Source of the DNA: Methylophaga sp.
GTDB lineage: Bacteria; Pseudomonadota; Gammaproteobacteria; Nitrosococcales; Methylophagaceae
Direction of reading: 5' to 3'
NCBI GenBank assembly: GCA_011053005.1
Contig: DRHW01000005.1
Location: 108,848 to 172,847, forward strand
Length of the DNA stretch: 64,000 nucleotides
Shown: one piece after another, positions 50,210 through 59,852 of the stretch
How positions within the stretch are numbered: position 1 is the stretch's first letter
Layout: the number at the start of each line of letters is the position of its first letter
The notes under the pieces: model-generated
What the model saw: only the letters and a program-made list of their open reading frames with translations
The model's database searches: none
Told to the model about the DNA's origin: nothing
Position numbers and translations under genes: made by a program

Positions 50210-50959
50210 TTAGAGACATAAGGTTTTGATTTTTTCTATATCTCGTAAGCTAATTTCTTTGCCATTAGTTGTGATCAATCCTTCTTCTTGAAGACGTGAA
50301 AAAACGCGACTAACCGTTTCAACTGCTAAACCAAGGTGATTAGCTATATCGCCTCGAGACATCATTATCTGGAACTCGCTAGCTGAAAATCCTCGATCAC
50401 TAAATCGTTTAGAAAGTGACAATAAAAATGTAGCCAGTTTTTCATCAGCCGTTTTTTTACCTAGCAACAGCATTAAGCTTTTATCGCCTGATAATTCTTT
50501 ACTTAAGCGGCTTAATAACTGGATTTGCAGCTGCGGCATTTCTTTGCCAAGCTCTTGTAATGCATCAAAAGGTACTTCACAAACGCTGCTAGTCTCTAAG
50601 GCTTTGGCATTGGATTGATAAGAGGCTTGATAAAGTGCATCCAAACCAATAAATTCGCCAGGAAAGTAAAAGCTGGTGACTTGGTCGCGGCCATTACTTG
50701 TCGAAATGGTTGTTTTAAAGGAGCCAGATCGAACAACATAGATCGATTTAAAAGACTGCTCTGTTGTAAATAATGTTTCGCCCCGCTTATAGCTTTGTCT
50801 ACGCTTGATAATTTTATCTAACTGCGCAAGGTCCTTGTGATGCAAACCTAAAGGTAAACACAAGCGATAGAGTGAACACTCTTGGCAAGCGAGACTGTAA
50901 TCATGCTCAAGCTTAGCCATGTCTTTGAATAGCGGAGCAATGTTGGTAATTTGTACCAT
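50210..50959 (-). CDS. fnr: FNR/ANR-type oxygen-sensing transcriptional regulator
   Basis: A 249-residue CRP/FNR-family regulator close to E. coli FNR. The oxygen-labile 4Fe-4S cluster ligands are Cys25, Cys28 and Cys34 (CQECSLYRLC) with Cys127 (SSVCEVP). The helix-turn-helix RGDIANHLGLAVETVSRVFSRL has the E-x2-S-R recognition residues that read TTGAT half-sites. It should therefore bind the boxes before ompW and hemN. It stands alone and is divergent from hisB. Confidence 0.94.
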   Translation of the reverse strand: MVQITNIAPLFKDMAKLEHDYSLACQECSLYRLCLPLGLHHKDLAQLDKIIKRRQSYKRGETLFTTEQSFKSIYVVRSGSFKTTISTSNGRDQVTSFYFPGEFIGLDALYQASYQSNAKALETSSVCEVPFDALQELGKEMPQLQIQLLSRLSKELSGDKSLMLLLGKKTADEKLATFLLSLSKRFSDRGFSASEFQIMMSRGDIANHLGLAVETVSRVFSRLQEEGLITTNGKEISLRDIEKIKTLCL

Positions 50960-51061
50960 GACAAATCCTATGTATTAGATATTAATGATGATACCGCTTC
51001 AAACCAGTCACTTAAACAGTTATTATTCCTTACTTAATTTTGTAGATCAGGAAAAAGCATA

Positions 51062-51652
51062 ATGTCTCGTATTGCAACGATTGCACGTAACACGCTGGAA
51101 ACACAAGTTGAGGTGACTTTAAATCTTGATGGCAGTGGCCAATTTTCTGCAGAAACGGGCGTTCCTTTCCTTGATCATATGGTGGAGCAAATTGCTCGTC
51201 ATGGTTTATTTGATTTAAACATCAAAGCGAATGGTGATTTGCAAATTGATGCTCATCATACAGTAGAAGATATTGGTATAACGATTGGTCAAGCGTTGAA
51301 GAAAGCATTAGGCGATAAAAAAGGCGTTGTTCGTTATGGGCATGCTTATGTACCGCTAGATGAAGCCTTATCACGTGTCGTTTTAGATTTATCTGGTCGT
51401 CCAGGTTTCGAGTATGACGTTACCTTTAATCGGGATAAAATTGGTGAGTTTGACGTTGATTTGTTTTATGAGTTTTTCCAAGGTTTGGTCAATCACGCCG
51501 GTGTAACCTTGCATATTGATTGCTTAAAAGGCCGTAATGCTCATCATATTGCTGAAACGATCTTCAAGGCTTTCGGTCGGGCTTTACGTATGGCTGTTAC
51601 CTTAGATCAACGTGCATTAGGGCAATTACCATCAACCAAAGGCGCGTTATAA
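51062..51652 (+). CDS. hisB: Imidazoleglycerol-phosphate dehydratase
   Basis: A 196-residue monofunctional HisB (the dehydratase domain only, without the phosphatase domain of the E. coli fusion). The two metal-binding HHxxE motifs are seen in [10 protein letters not shown] and [30 protein letters not shown] is another signature. It opens the his gene cluster. The steps encoded here are hisB, hisH, hisA, hisF, hisI and hisE; hisG, hisD and hisC are elsewhere. Confidence 0.96.
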   Translation: MSRIATIARNTLETQVEVTLNLDGSGQFSAETGVPFLDHMVEQIARHGLFDLNIKANGDLQIDAHHTVEDIGITIGQALKKALGDKKGVVRYGHAYVPLDEALSRVVLDLSGRPGFEYDVTFNRDKIGEFDVDLFYEFFQGLVNHAGVTLHIDCLKGRNAHHIAETIFKAFGRALRMAVTLDQRALGQLPSTKGAL

Positions 51653-51721
51653 TTGGTCGATATCTTGTTTTCCCTTTATTACTTAAAATAAATTTTTTCG
51701 CACACTTTTATCAGGTTATTT

Positions 51722-52366
51722 ATGCGTCGCGTAGCAGTAATTGATTATGGCATGGGCAATTTACGCTCAGTCTCGAAAGCACTTGAAGCAGTAGCGGGTG
51801 ACGTGACGGTGGAAGTGACCTCTGATCCAGCCCGAATTTTATCTGCTAATCACGTTGTTCTCCCTGGTGTTGGAGCGATGCGTGATTGTGTTTCCGAACT
51901 AAAACGCTTGCAGTTGGATGACGTAATTAAAAAAGTCATCAATAACGGCACGCCAATTTTAGGTATTTGTCTTGGTATGCAAGCAATGCTAAGCGATAGC
52001 GAAGAAAATGGCGGCACAAAAGGTTTAAATATTATTGCAGGCAGTGTGCGTCATTTTGATATTAAAGCGAGCGCAAATGGCGAACATTTAAAAGTGCCGC
52101 ATATGGGGTGGAACCAAGTACATCAAGCATCGGCTCATCCCTTATGGCATAACATTGAGCAGGATAGTCGTTTTTATTTTGTGCATAGTTATTTTGTTGC
52201 ACCAGAAAGCGATGATGTCACGGCGGCAACGACTGCTTATCCTGTTGATTTTACTTCGGCTATTCACAAAGATAATGTATTTGCTGTGCAATTCCATCCA
52301 GAAAAAAGCCAACATGCTGGGCTGCAATTGCTTGAAAACTTTTTAAACTGGGACGGTAAGTCCTAA
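51722..52366 (+). CDS. hisH: Imidazole glycerol phosphate synthase, glutaminase subunit
   Basis: A 214-residue class I glutamine amidotransferase that feeds ammonia to HisF. It starts with [18 protein letters not shown]. The nucleophile Cys is in GICLGMQAM, and the His/Glu pair is in [10 protein letters not shown], so the catalytic triad is complete. It follows hisB after 69 bases and precedes hisA by 37 bases. Confidence 0.96.
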   Translation: MRRVAVIDYGMGNLRSVSKALEAVAGDVTVEVTSDPARILSANHVVLPGVGAMRDCVSELKRLQLDDVIKKVINNGTPILGICLGMQAMLSDSEENGGTKGLNIIAGSVRHFDIKASANGEHLKVPHMGWNQVHQASAHPLWHNIEQDSRFYFVHSYFVAPESDDVTAATTAYPVDFTSAIHKDNVFAVQFHPEKSQHAGLQLLENFLNWDGKS

Positions 52367-52403
52367 AAACTTAAATAATAATGATGAATTTGGAGAAATC
52401 TTT

Positions 52404-53153
52404 ATGTTGTTAATCCCTGCCATTGATCTAAAAGAAGGTCACTGTGTTCGCTTGCGTCAGGGACGCATGGAAGATAATACGGTTTTTTCGGAAGATCCCC
52501 TCGCCGTTGCTCGTCGATGGGTTGAAGCTGGAGCAAAACGATTACATCTTGTGGATCTTGATGGCGCATTTGCAGGTAAACCGGTTAACGCAGCCGTCAT
52601 TCACCAAATTTGTAAGACATTTCCAAACCTTGATGTACAAATTGGTGGTGGGATTCGTGATGAGGAAACGATTCAAACTTATCTTGATGCTGGCGTAAAA
52701 TACGTGATTATCGGGACTAAAGCCGTCAATGTTCCACATTTTGTTGGTGATGTTTGTGCAGAGTTTCCGGGTCACATCATTGTTGGACTTGATGCAAAAG
52801 ACGGCAAGGTCGCTATCGATGGTTGGTCAAAACTATCACACCACGATGTGACGGATATTGCTAAACGCTTCGAGCAAGATGGTGTTGAAGCGATTATTTA
52901 CACCGATATTAGTCGTGATGGCATGATGCAAGGTGTAAATCTTGAATCAACACGCGATCTAGCTCGCGCTATTAATATTCCTGTTATTGCTTCTGGCGGT
53001 GTTACCGATTATAACGATATCAAGGCCTTATGCCATTACGAAAGCGAAGGTGTAATGGGTGCGATTGTTGGTCGTGCGATTTACGAAGGTACGATTGATT
53101 TGGCTGAAGGCCAAGCCTTAGCTGATCGTCTAAATCCACCTATTCAGCTATAA
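52404..53153 (+). CDS. hisA: Phosphoribosylformimino-5-aminoimidazole carboxamide ribotide isomerase
   Basis: A 249-residue (beta/alpha)8 isomerase. It starts [19 protein letters not shown], with the catalytic Asp in AIDLK. The second catalytic Asp is in [12 protein letters not shown], and phosphate-binding loops GGGIRDEE and ASGGVTDY are intact. It lies 14 bases before hisF, with which it shares the fold. Confidence 0.96.
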   Translation: MLLIPAIDLKEGHCVRLRQGRMEDNTVFSEDPLAVARRWVEAGAKRLHLVDLDGAFAGKPVNAAVIHQICKTFPNLDVQIGGGIRDEETIQTYLDAGVKYVIIGTKAVNVPHFVGDVCAEFPGHIIVGLDAKDGKVAIDGWSKLSHHDVTDIAKRFEQDGVEAIIYTDISRDGMMQGVNLESTRDLARAINIPVIASGGVTDYNDIKALCHYESEGVMGAIVGRAIYEGTIDLAEGQALADRLNPPIQL

Positions 53154-53167
53154 CTTAGGATTATATT

Positions 53168-53941
53168 ATGGGTTTAGCTAAACGTATCATTCCTTGTCTT
53201 GATGTTGATAATGGACGTGTTGTAAAAGGCGTGCAATTTGTCGATATTCGTGATGCTGGCGATCCGGTTGAAGTAGCAAAACGCTATGACGAGCAAGGCG
53301 CCGATGAAATTACGTTTTTAGATATTACTGCCACACATCATAATCGCGGCACAATGGTTGAAGTGGTTGAGCAAGTAGCCAGTCAAGTCTTTATTCCTTT
53401 GACTGTTGGTGGTGGAATTCGCACGGTCGATGATATTCGCCGTATGCTTAACGCTGGAGCTGATAAGGTTGGCATTAACTCTGCGGCAGTAACGAATCCT
53501 GAATTTGTACGTGAAGCAGCACAACGATTCGGCTCGCAATGTATTGTGGTTGCCATTGATGCTAAGCGTGTGTCAAAAGATGGCGAGCCAGCGAAATGGG
53601 AGATCTTTACCCATGGTGGTCGTACTGCAACGGGAATAGATGCTATCGAATGGGCTAAAAAGATGGTTGATTTTGGTGCCGGTGAAATATTACTAACCAG
53701 TATGGATCGAGATGGCACAAAGTCGGGCTTTGATTTGGAATTAACGCGCGCAGTGAGTGATGCTGTTGCAGTTCCTGTTATAGCTTCTGGTGGCGTAGGT
53801 AAATTACAAGACTTAACAGATGGCGTAAAACTGGGTCGTGCTGATGCTGTTCTTGCGGCAAGTATATTTCACTTTGGTGAACATACTGTGCAGGAGGCCA
53901 AACAACAAATGGCAAGCCAAGGCTTAGAGGTCAGACTGTAA
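53168..53941 (+). CDS. hisF: Imidazole glycerol phosphate synthase, cyclase subunit
   Basis: A 257-residue (beta/alpha)8 protein that forms the cyclase with HisH. It starts [20 protein letters not shown]; the catalytic Asp pair is in CLDVD and [11 protein letters not shown]. Phosphate loops GGGIRTVDD and [10 protein letters not shown] are present. Its stop overlaps the hisI start by one base (TAATG). Confidence 0.97.
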   Translation: MGLAKRIIPCLDVDNGRVVKGVQFVDIRDAGDPVEVAKRYDEQGADEITFLDITATHHNRGTMVEVVEQVASQVFIPLTVGGGIRTVDDIRRMLNAGADKVGINSAAVTNPEFVREAAQRFGSQCIVVAIDAKRVSKDGEPAKWEIFTHGGRTATGIDAIEWAKKMVDFGAGEILLTSMDRDGTKSGFDLELTRAVSDAVAVPVIASGGVGKLQDLTDGVKLGRADAVLAASIFHFGEHTVQEAKQQMASQGLEVRL

Positions 53942-54321
53942 TGAGTTGGCTTGATCAAGTTAAATGGAATGATGCAGGATTAGTGCCCGTTATCACGCAA
54001 GAGTTTGCAACTAAGCAAGTGCTTACTTTAGCTTGGATGAATAAAGAATCATTACAGCTAACGGTAGATACGGGTCATGCAGTTTACTGGTCTCGCTCAC
54101 GCCAAAAAATTTGGCATAAAGGTGAGCAATCAGGCAATCAACAACAGGTAAAATCTATTCGTTTAGATTGTGATGCTGACGCTGTTTTATTAGAAGTAGT
54201 GCAACTGGGCGGCATTGCCTGCCATACTGGTCGTCATCATTGTTTTTATCAAAAACTTGTCGATGGTGAGTGGCAAGCGATTGAAACTGTTTTAAAAGAC
54301 CCAAAAGAGATATACAAATGA
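53941..54321 (+). CDS. hisI: Phosphoribosyl-AMP cyclohydrolase
   Basis: A 126-residue stand-alone HisI (not fused to HisE). The zinc ligands lie in [12 protein letters not shown] and in the C-terminal [14 protein letters not shown] motif. [19 protein letters not shown] is the conserved loop. It is coupled to hisF and hisE by overlapping ends. Confidence 0.95.
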   Translation: MSWLDQVKWNDAGLVPVITQEFATKQVLTLAWMNKESLQLTVDTGHAVYWSRSRQKIWHKGEQSGNQQQVKSIRLDCDADAVLLEVVQLGGIACHTGRHHCFYQKLVDGEWQAIETVLKDPKEIYK

Positions 54322-54647
54322 GCGACATATTAAAAAAGCTAGCGGATGTATTGGAATCAAGAAAAAATGCAGCACCTGAGAGCTCTTATGTTGCCAGTTT
54401 ATATCATGCTGGCACCGATAAAATATTGAAAAAACTGGGTGAAGAAGCAACTGAAACGGTTATTGCTGGCAAAGGCGGTGATCGTGAAGAAATCATTTAT
54501 GAAACAGCGGATTTATGGTTTCACAGTTTAGTTTTATTGGCTCATAATAATATTGATCATCAAGATGTTTTGAATGAGCTTGATCGTCGGTTTGGTTTGT
54601 CTGGTATTGCAGAAAAAGCTAGCCGAGATAAATCTGGGGATAAATAA
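54318..54647 (+). CDS. hisE: Phosphoribosyl-ATP pyrophosphatase
   Basis: A 109-residue all-alpha NTP pyrophosphohydrolase. The motif [18 protein letters not shown] and the following acidic [18 protein letters not shown] supply the Mg-binding carboxylates. It overlaps hisI by four bases and the next gene by one base (TAATG). Confidence 0.94.
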   Translation: MSDILKKLADVLESRKNAAPESSYVASLYHAGTDKILKKLGEEATETVIAGKGGDREEIIYETADLWFHSLVLLAHNNIDHQDVLNELDRRFGLSGIAEKASRDKSGDK

Positions 54648-54985
54648 TGACAGACTGCATTTTTTGTAAAATTATTGCTGGCGATATTCCCTCAACGAAA
54701 GTCTATGAGGATGATCAGATTTTTGTATTTAAAGATATAAATCCAAAAGCAGCCGTTCATTTATTGGTTATTCCTAAAGTTCATCTTGATAGCTTGGAAA
54801 GCTTGAAGCCAGAACATCAAGCGCTGATTGGGCATATGATGTTGAAATTACCTGAACTGGCTAAATCGCAAGGATTGAATAACGGTTTTCGTACCATTAT
54901 TAATACTGGTCCCGATGGCGGACAAGAAGTCCCACACTTACATATTCATATACTAGGTGGAAAAGGTTTAGCTAAATTTAACTAA
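54647..54985 (+). CDS. HIT-family (HinT-like) nucleotide hydrolase
   Basis: A 112-residue histidine triad protein. The triad is EVPHLHIHILGGKG, and the N-terminal CIFCKIIAGDIPSTKVYEDD is typical of HinT. Homologues hydrolyse purine nucleoside phosphoramidates. It is translationally coupled to hisE and ends the his cluster before tatABC, a common order in gammaproteobacteria. Confidence 0.94.
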   Translation: MTDCIFCKIIAGDIPSTKVYEDDQIFVFKDINPKAAVHLLVIPKVHLDSLESLKPEHQALIGHMMLKLPELAKSQGLNNGFRTIINTGPDGGQEVPHLHIHILGGKGLAKFN

Positions 54986-55104
54986 TCCTTAGAAGCTTGT
55001 CGTCAATTCGGTAACCTTTGGCTAGTAATGGTGTCAGATGCAATGACATACAATACTTATATATACAGACAATTAGTTTCAGCTTAAATTATTAGGAGAA
55101 AGTT

Positions 55105-55344
55105 ATGGGATTTGGCGGCATTAGCATTTGGCAATTATTGATAGTTTTAGCCATTATCATCTTATTATTTGGTACTAAAAAATTACGTTCACTTGGCGGC
55201 GATTTAGGTAGTGCTATTAAAAGCTTCAAGCAATCAGTCGGTGAAGGTGAAGAAGAATCTAAAAACAAAGAAGAAAATATACTTAAACAGCCCGGTGAAA
55301 GTACGCAGGCTCATGAGTCGCACAAAGATAAACATTCGAGCTAA
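55105..55344 (+). CDS. tatA: Sec-independent protein translocase TatA
   Basis: A 79-residue pore-forming subunit of the twin-arginine translocase. The N-terminal membrane helix ([21 protein letters not shown]) is followed by an amphipathic helix ([15 protein letters not shown]) and a charged tail. The ATG at 55105 has AGGAGA upstream. It starts the tatABC operon. Confidence 0.93.
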   Translation: MGFGGISIWQLLIVLAIIILLFGTKKLRSLGGDLGSAIKSFKQSVGEGEEESKNKEENILKQPGESTQAHESHKDKHSS

Positions 55345-55349
55345 TAACA

Positions 55350-55664
55350 GTGTTTGATATTGGCTTTTGGGAATTAATGCTTATTGCACTTGTTGCATTG
55401 ATTGTTGTTGGCCCTGAGCGGTTACCAAAACTCGTTCGCGTTACCGGCTTATGGATCGGGAGAGCTAATGCCTCTGTACAGTCAATTCGTAATGAAATCT
55501 CACGTGAATTGCGTGCCGAAGAGCTTAAACAGGCACTCAATAAAACGATGGATACTTCTGATATTAATAAAATAATGGATGTTGGATCAAAGCCTGAACC
55601 AGAAGTTGAGACTGATTCTGACACAGTAACATCAGCTAAAAAGGATGAAAATGGAAACGGATAA
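55350..55664 (+). CDS. tatB: Sec-independent protein translocase TatB
   Basis: A 104-residue protein with one N-terminal helix (FDIGFWELMLIALVALIVVG, then PERLP) and a long amphipathic region; it forms the substrate receptor with TatC. The start codon is GTG at 55350, five bases after tatA. It overlaps tatC by 14 bases. Confidence 0.92.
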   Translation: MFDIGFWELMLIALVALIVVGPERLPKLVRVTGLWIGRANASVQSIRNEISRELRAEELKQALNKTMDTSDINKIMDVGSKPEPEVETDSDTVTSAKKDENGNG

Positions 55665-56394
55665 TCAACAAACATTGATATCCCATCTTGTTGAACTTCG
55701 AGACCGTTTGCTTCGCGGCGTTATTGCAGTATTAATCTTCGCTGCTTGTTTATTGCCCTTTTCCAACGATTTATATCATTTTTTAGCTGAGCCATTATTA
55801 AGTCAGTTGCCCGCCTCAAGCAGTATGATCGCAACTGAAGTCGCATCACCGTTCTTAACACCCTTCAAGTTGACATTAAGCCTTGCGATATTATTGGCAA
55901 TTCCGGTATTGCTTTATCAATTGTGGGCATTTATTGCACCAGGGCTTTATGACAATGAACGCAAGATTGTCTTTCCGCTCTTATTTGCCAGCACAGCTTT
56001 GTTTCTATTGGGAATAGTGTTTGCTTACTATGTGGTTTTCCCATTGGTTTTTGGCTTTTTAACTCAAGCAGCACCTGAAGGTGTGGCGATAATGACCGAT
56101 ATCAGCAGTTATTTAGACTTTGTTTTAAAGCTGTTTTTTGCTTTTGGCTTGGCATTTGAAGTGCCGATTGCCACTTTATTATTGATATGGTCGGGTGCTT
56201 CAACCGTAGCGAGCTTAAAAGAGAAAAGACCTTATATTATTGTCGGCGCGTTTGTTATCGGCATGTTATTAACACCACCCGATATTATTTCTCAAACCTT
56301 ACTCGCGGTGCCCATTTGGTTCTTATTCGAACTAGGTTTATTTTGTGCTCGTTGGTTGCCTAAAAAACGAGATGAAACCTCCTCAACACCTTAG
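55651..56394 (+). CDS. tatC: Sec-independent protein translocase TatC
   Basis: A membrane protein of about 247 residues with six predicted helices that binds twin-arginine signal peptides. LISHLVELRDRLLRG opens the protein, and the conserved FEVPIATLLL and LTPPDIISQTLLAVPIWFLFE segments follow. I chose the ATG at 55651 because AAGGA sits six bases upstream; an ATG at 55645 is too close to that site. Confidence 0.94.
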   Translation: METDNQQTLISHLVELRDRLLRGVIAVLIFAACLLPFSNDLYHFLAEPLLSQLPASSSMIATEVASPFLTPFKLTLSLAILLAIPVLLYQLWAFIAPGLYDNERKIVFPLLFASTALFLLGIVFAYYVVFPLVFGFLTQAAPEGVAIMTDISSYLDFVLKLFFAFGLAFEVPIATLLLIWSGASTVASLKEKRPYIIVGAFVIGMLLTPPDIISQTLLAVPIWFLFELGLFCARWLPKKRDETSSTP

Positions 56395-56441
56395 TTTTAA
56401 AGCTGGCTTCTTCAGCTAGCTAGGCTTAATGGTTTTTTCCA

Positions 56442-56786
56442 TTATTTTGTATAACGTAGTCTTGTTCCATGCTCTAAAGATAATAATATTTCATCAGCTC
56501 GTAGCGTTGATGGAAAATAAGTCCCTGAAATCTTGGCACCGTGCAGACTTGCACCTTCTAAACTTGCACAAGTAGAAAAGTCTACGCCGCGTAAGTCTGC
56601 TTGACGAAAATAGCTATTAGAAAAATCCAGGCCCGTCGTATTAATGGTTTGTAAGTTAATATGCCGAAAATCACAGCCTACCAACTCAACCTTTTCACCT
56701 GCAGCTACACGCTGATTGAATTCTGCCACTTTGCCTTCGCGTAATAAGCGATATAAAGGGTTATCTGAAATTATTGGTGCAGCCAT
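56442..56786 (-). CDS. Short pentapeptide-repeat-like protein
   Basis: A 114-residue soluble protein. After a helical N-terminus (NPLYRLLREGKVAEFNQRVA), residues about 50-90 show pentapeptide-repeat character, with LDFSNSYFRQADLRGVDFS and ASLEGASLHGAKI in A(D/N)LXX steps. Only about eight coils are present, so it would form a short beta-helix. Function unknown. It converges with tatC and lies 15 bases after the next small gene, with which it may form an operon. Confidence 0.7.
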   Translation of the reverse strand: MAAPIISDNPLYRLLREGKVAEFNQRVAAGEKVELVGCDFRHINLQTINTTGLDFSNSYFRQADLRGVDFSTCASLEGASLHGAKISGTYFPSTLRADEILLSLEHGTRLRYTK

Positions 56787-56801
56787 CAGTGAATCTACTC
56801 C

Positions 56802-57050
56802 TTATGCTGTGATATCTATCGTACCGCCCGGATTGTCCGGATTAAATCCTGATTCCTGAGTCTCTTGGGCCTCATTAACGACATCAGTATTGTCAATTGT
56901 TGTTGCTGCACGTTCACTTGCTGTGACGGTGTTTTGGGTTTCGCTGTTGCTTTGGGTAGGAACGACGCGTCCTTGTAACAAGCTTTCTTGATTCAATGGA
57001 TTGGTTATTGTAGGTTGTCCGCTTAATGGTGAAATACCTGGAATTTCCAT
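56802..57050 (-). CDS. Small low-complexity hypothetical protein
   Basis: An 82-residue protein, polar and Thr/Glu/Asn-rich, probably disordered; it ends in NPGGTIDITA. I do not recognise a family. I chose the ATG at 57050, which is preceded by AAGGAGTACAAG; a longer frame starting at 57110 lacks such a site. It is just upstream of the pentapeptide-like gene on the same strand. The clean ribosome binding site is the main evidence that it is real. Confidence 0.55.
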   Translation of the reverse strand: MEIPGISPLSGQPTITNPLNQESLLQGRVVPTQSNSETQNTVTASERAATTIDNTDVVNEAQETQESGFNPDNPGGTIDITA

Positions 57051-57257
57051 CTTGTACTCCTTTTGATCCGGCTTGAAAAGAATTCTATTCTGATAAAAGT
57101 GATCTTTCATAGTTTAGTTATTAAGATAATAATGTCTATGTAGATACTGTGAGAATTCATCAATTTTTATTCTATCAGCATACTCCAAAAAATTGAAAAG
57201 AGACAATACATTGTTTGATATAGAAAATATCGATTTTAAAAGCTAAATTAATGAAGC

Positions 57258-57289
57258 CCCTGTCGGCTCCTTACCAGAATCCGACAGGG
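57258..57289 (-). terminator. Hairpin terminator after the TonB-dependent receptor gene
   Basis: CCCTGTCGG (57258-57266) and CCGACAGGG (57281-57289) form a perfect 9-bp stem with a 14-base loop, 16 bases past the receptor stop. The T tract is weak. Confidence 0.65.
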
Positions 57290-57304
57290 ATACACACTAA
57301 TCAA

Positions 57305-59446
57305 TTAAAAAGAATGATGCACACTTAATTCAAAACTTCGTTCAGGCCCATAGAGCCACTGTGTTTCTTCATAATAAGAGGTCGTGAAGTAATATTTATC
57401 AAACAAGTTAGCAGCACGTATCGTGACCCTTGTATCGGCTGTTGCGCTCCAATGTAGCGATAAATCTGACACGGTATATGAAGGTAGTTTTAAACTGTTG
57501 GCATTATCAGCATAACGCTTACCAACATAACGAGTTGTTGAGCTGGCCGTCCAATTAGGTAAAAAATTCCAACTAAAGTTTGCATTGGCAACGCGTTCAG
57601 GCACGTCAGTAGGTACATTACCTTCACGAGAAATAGCGCTACCACCGACATTATCTGTGAACGAATCATACTGTGCATCTAAAACGGCAAGGTTACCATC
57701 GAAGTACCAATCTTTGGCTATCGGCAAAGCTAGTGTTGCTTCAATCCCTCTTGATGATTGCTGACCAACTTGAACCCGTAGGCTAGGATTAATAGGACTT
57801 CTTGTTAGTAGATCCTTTTTCTCAATATCAAAAACGGCAACCGTCCATTCAGCTGACTCATTCCAAAAGGTCTTTTTAAGCCCCACTTCATACTGCGTTC
57901 CTTTAGACAGATCAAGATCTGGATTAGATATTGAAATCATACTGCCAACAGGGTCTGCTGCTTCTGTGTACTGTCCATATATAGAAAAGCTAGGTGTAAA
58001 TTTAAAGACAGACCCTAAACGCCAACCGATGTTATTAAAAGTGGTGTCTAATGTTTGTTGATTTGTTGTTAAGTCTTTACGCGTTACTTTTGCGTGATCA
58101 TAACGAATACCCGCAACCACTGAAAGCTGATCAGATAGTGATAATTGGTCTTCCATAAATAAAGAATATTGTTCAGCTTTATTACGGTATTTAGGTATAA
58201 ATAAAGGCGAGTTGCTATAAATGTAATTGCCTGATTGTGGGTGATAAAGATCAACAGAAGAAGATGCGCCAGTATAACCATTATTGGTATGTTGAAAAGT
58301 GGTTGTACTGATATCAAATCCAACAGATGTTTTATTTTTTAATCCAAAAATGACATTCGCATTGCTGAGCGAGCTTGTATTGCCAAACGTACTTTGATCA
58401 TGTGATATTTGTGTTTGTCCGTCGCGATCAATCAAGCCGCTTACCGAGTTATATAAATACTGCTCGGTGTTTCTCCAGTCACGTTTAGATTCTATGTTAT
58501 AAAACTTAGATGTGGCGTTGGTATTTTCTGAAGCCTGCCAATTAAAGGCAAGCTCAGCCCACTGATCATCAAACTGGATTTTGCTATCTTCTACATTATA
58601 GTTATTACCACGTAAGGCTTTTATTTGCTGGCCGTTTACGAGCGGAGTACCAAAGTAGCGAACAGGTTCTTGTTTGCCTTTTGCATAGCTCAACTTCATG
58701 TCCAAATTATCGGTGAGATCAAATAAAAGCGCACCAGTGAATGTAATGTTTTCAGAGTCGCCATTATCAATCCAGCCGTTAGACTTGTCAGCGCTTAAGT
58801 CTGCACGATAGGCGATGCGATCATTAATTGCACCACCACTACCCAGCCCGATGCGTCTTGTATCATCGGTGCCAACGGTTAATTTAACTTCATTTTTGAT
58901 GTCGCCTCGACTTGGCTTTTTAGGGATGACATTAACAACACCACCAATTCCTCCATCACCATAAATTACAGAAGAAGGTCCATGTAAGACCTCGACTCTA
59001 TCAACAGACCAAGTATCGAAAGGAAAAGACAACACAGCACCACCATATTGACGTGTACCATCATACAATCGGATGACAGAGTTAACCCCAGTAAAGCCCC
59101 TGCTTGATAGATCTTGGCCGCCATTCCCGTTGTGACCGATGCCCGTCATACCTGTCGAGCGTGAAATTACATCCACAAGTTTTGTATCACCCCTCTGCTC
59201 GATGGCTTCTCGAGTGATCACGTCGATACTCGCTGGTGTCTCTAAAGGTGTTAAACCTAAATAAGAACCTGTTGAAGCGGCTTTATTTAACTGCGTTATA
59301 GTTTCTCCTTGCACCACAAGGCTTGGCAATGTTTTGGTATCGTCTGCATATGCAATGATCTGGTACGTAGAAAGTAAAATAACAAAGCTTAATGCTCGTG
59401 ATGGTGCTTTGAATGAGGATGTTGAATCGTAGCGTTTTTTTAACAT
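57305..59446 (-). CDS. TonB-dependent siderophore receptor
   Basis: A 713-residue outer-membrane receptor. A signal peptide is followed by a TonB-box-like region and plug domain (PASIDVITREAIEQRGDTKLVDVISRS, RVEVLHGPSSVIYGDGGIGGVVN) and a 22-strand barrel ending in FELSVHHSF. The style resembles ferrichrome/ferrioxamine-type receptors (FhuE/FhuA group). TonB energy from the inner membrane drives uptake. No siderophore operon or clear Fur box is seen nearby, so the ligand is unknown. Confidence 0.9.
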   Translation of the reverse strand: MLKKRYDSTSSFKAPSRALSFVILLSTYQIIAYADDTKTLPSLVVQGETITQLNKAASTGSYLGLTPLETPASIDVITREAIEQRGDTKLVDVISRSTGMTGIGHNGNGGQDLSSRGFTGVNSVIRLYDGTRQYGGAVLSFPFDTWSVDRVEVLHGPSSVIYGDGGIGGVVNVIPKKPSRGDIKNEVKLTVGTDDTRRIGLGSGGAINDRIAYRADLSADKSNGWIDNGDSENITFTGALLFDLTDNLDMKLSYAKGKQEPVRYFGTPLVNGQQIKALRGNNYNVEDSKIQFDDQWAELAFNWQASENTNATSKFYNIESKRDWRNTEQYLYNSVSGLIDRDGQTQISHDQSTFGNTSSLSNANVIFGLKNKTSVGFDISTTTFQHTNNGYTGASSSVDLYHPQSGNYIYSNSPLFIPKYRNKAEQYSLFMEDQLSLSDQLSVVAGIRYDHAKVTRKDLTTNQQTLDTTFNNIGWRLGSVFKFTPSFSIYGQYTEAADPVGSMISISNPDLDLSKGTQYEVGLKKTFWNESAEWTVAVFDIEKKDLLTRSPINPSLRVQVGQQSSRGIEATLALPIAKDWYFDGNLAVLDAQYDSFTDNVGGSAISREGNVPTDVPERVANANFSWNFLPNWTASSTTRYVGKRYADNANSLKLPSYTVSDLSLHWSATADTRVTIRAANLFDKYYFTTSYYEETQWLYGPERSFELSVHHSF

Positions 59447-59632
59447 CGAAATTCCATTACTAGGGTGAAGAGTGTTTTAAGCGATGAAGTTTACGCATGG
59501 AAAAGCAATAATAGATGTGTCATTTAACCTAACATTGCTGAATATCACGCAAAAATAGGCAATTATTAGGTTCTAAGCGATACATTTTTAATTCTTTCCT
59601 TCTTATCTTTCTCATAAATATAAGGAGAAAAA

Positions 59633-59677
59633 ATGTGTTTATATTGCTTAAATATCCTCATGTCCAAAGTTATTTAA
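59633..59677 (+). CDS. Possible 14-codon leader peptide before tRNA-Leu
   Basis: ATG at 59633 follows a textbook ribosome binding site (AAGGAG, 7 bases upstream) and reads M-C-L-Y-C-L-N-I-L-M-S-K-V-I before a TAA. It has two UUA codons, which the adjacent tRNA-Leu(UAA) decodes. It is far too short for homology evidence and may not be translated. Confidence 0.25.
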   Translation: MCLYCLNILMSKVI

Positions 59678-59708
59678 ACAAAAGCTTCTAAAACTTATCT
59701 AGGTTAGG

Positions 59709-59714
59709 TATAAT
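59709..59714 (+). promoter_or_regulatory. -10 element of the tRNA-Leu promoter
   Basis: TATAAT sits 12 bases before the tRNA 5' end, followed by a GC-containing discriminator (TTCTCGC) as in stringently controlled stable RNA promoters. The -35 region is a poor match. Confidence 0.6.
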
Positions 59715-59726
59715 TTCTCGCTTGAT

Positions 59727-59813
59727 GCCTGGGTGGTGAAATTGGTAGACACAAGGGACTTAAAATCCCTCGGCTTCGCGGCCGTGCCGGTTCGATTCCG
59801 GCCCTAGGTACCA
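59727..59813 (+). tRNA. tRNA-Leu (anticodon UAA)
   Basis: An 87-base class II tRNA beginning GCCTGGGTGGTGAAATTGG. The anticodon loop CTTAAAA carries TAA, the long variable arm is CTCGGCTTCGCGGCCG-like, the T arm is GGTTCGATTCC and CCA is encoded. Acceptor pairs include G-U wobble. An integrase gene lies immediately downstream, so its 3' end is the likely attachment site of the mobile region. Confidence 0.95.
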
Positions 59814-59821
59814 ACAAATTC

Positions 59822-59850
59822 AGGCACTTACGTAAGTAAGTGCCTTTTTT
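59822..59850 (+). terminator. Terminator after tRNA-Leu
   Basis: AGGCACTTA (59822-59830) and TAAGTGCCT (59837-59845) form a perfect 9-bp stem with a 6-base loop, followed by T-rich sequence. It lies against the end of the integrase gene and would stop tRNA transcripts. Confidence 0.85.
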
Positions 59851-59852
59851 GT

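Noticed and set aside
59526..59572. AACCTAA/TTAGGTT inverted repeat as a Fur box for the TonB-dependent receptor
   Set aside because: The sequence does not resemble the Fur consensus and the arms are 33 bases apart; no better Fur match was seen upstream of the receptor.
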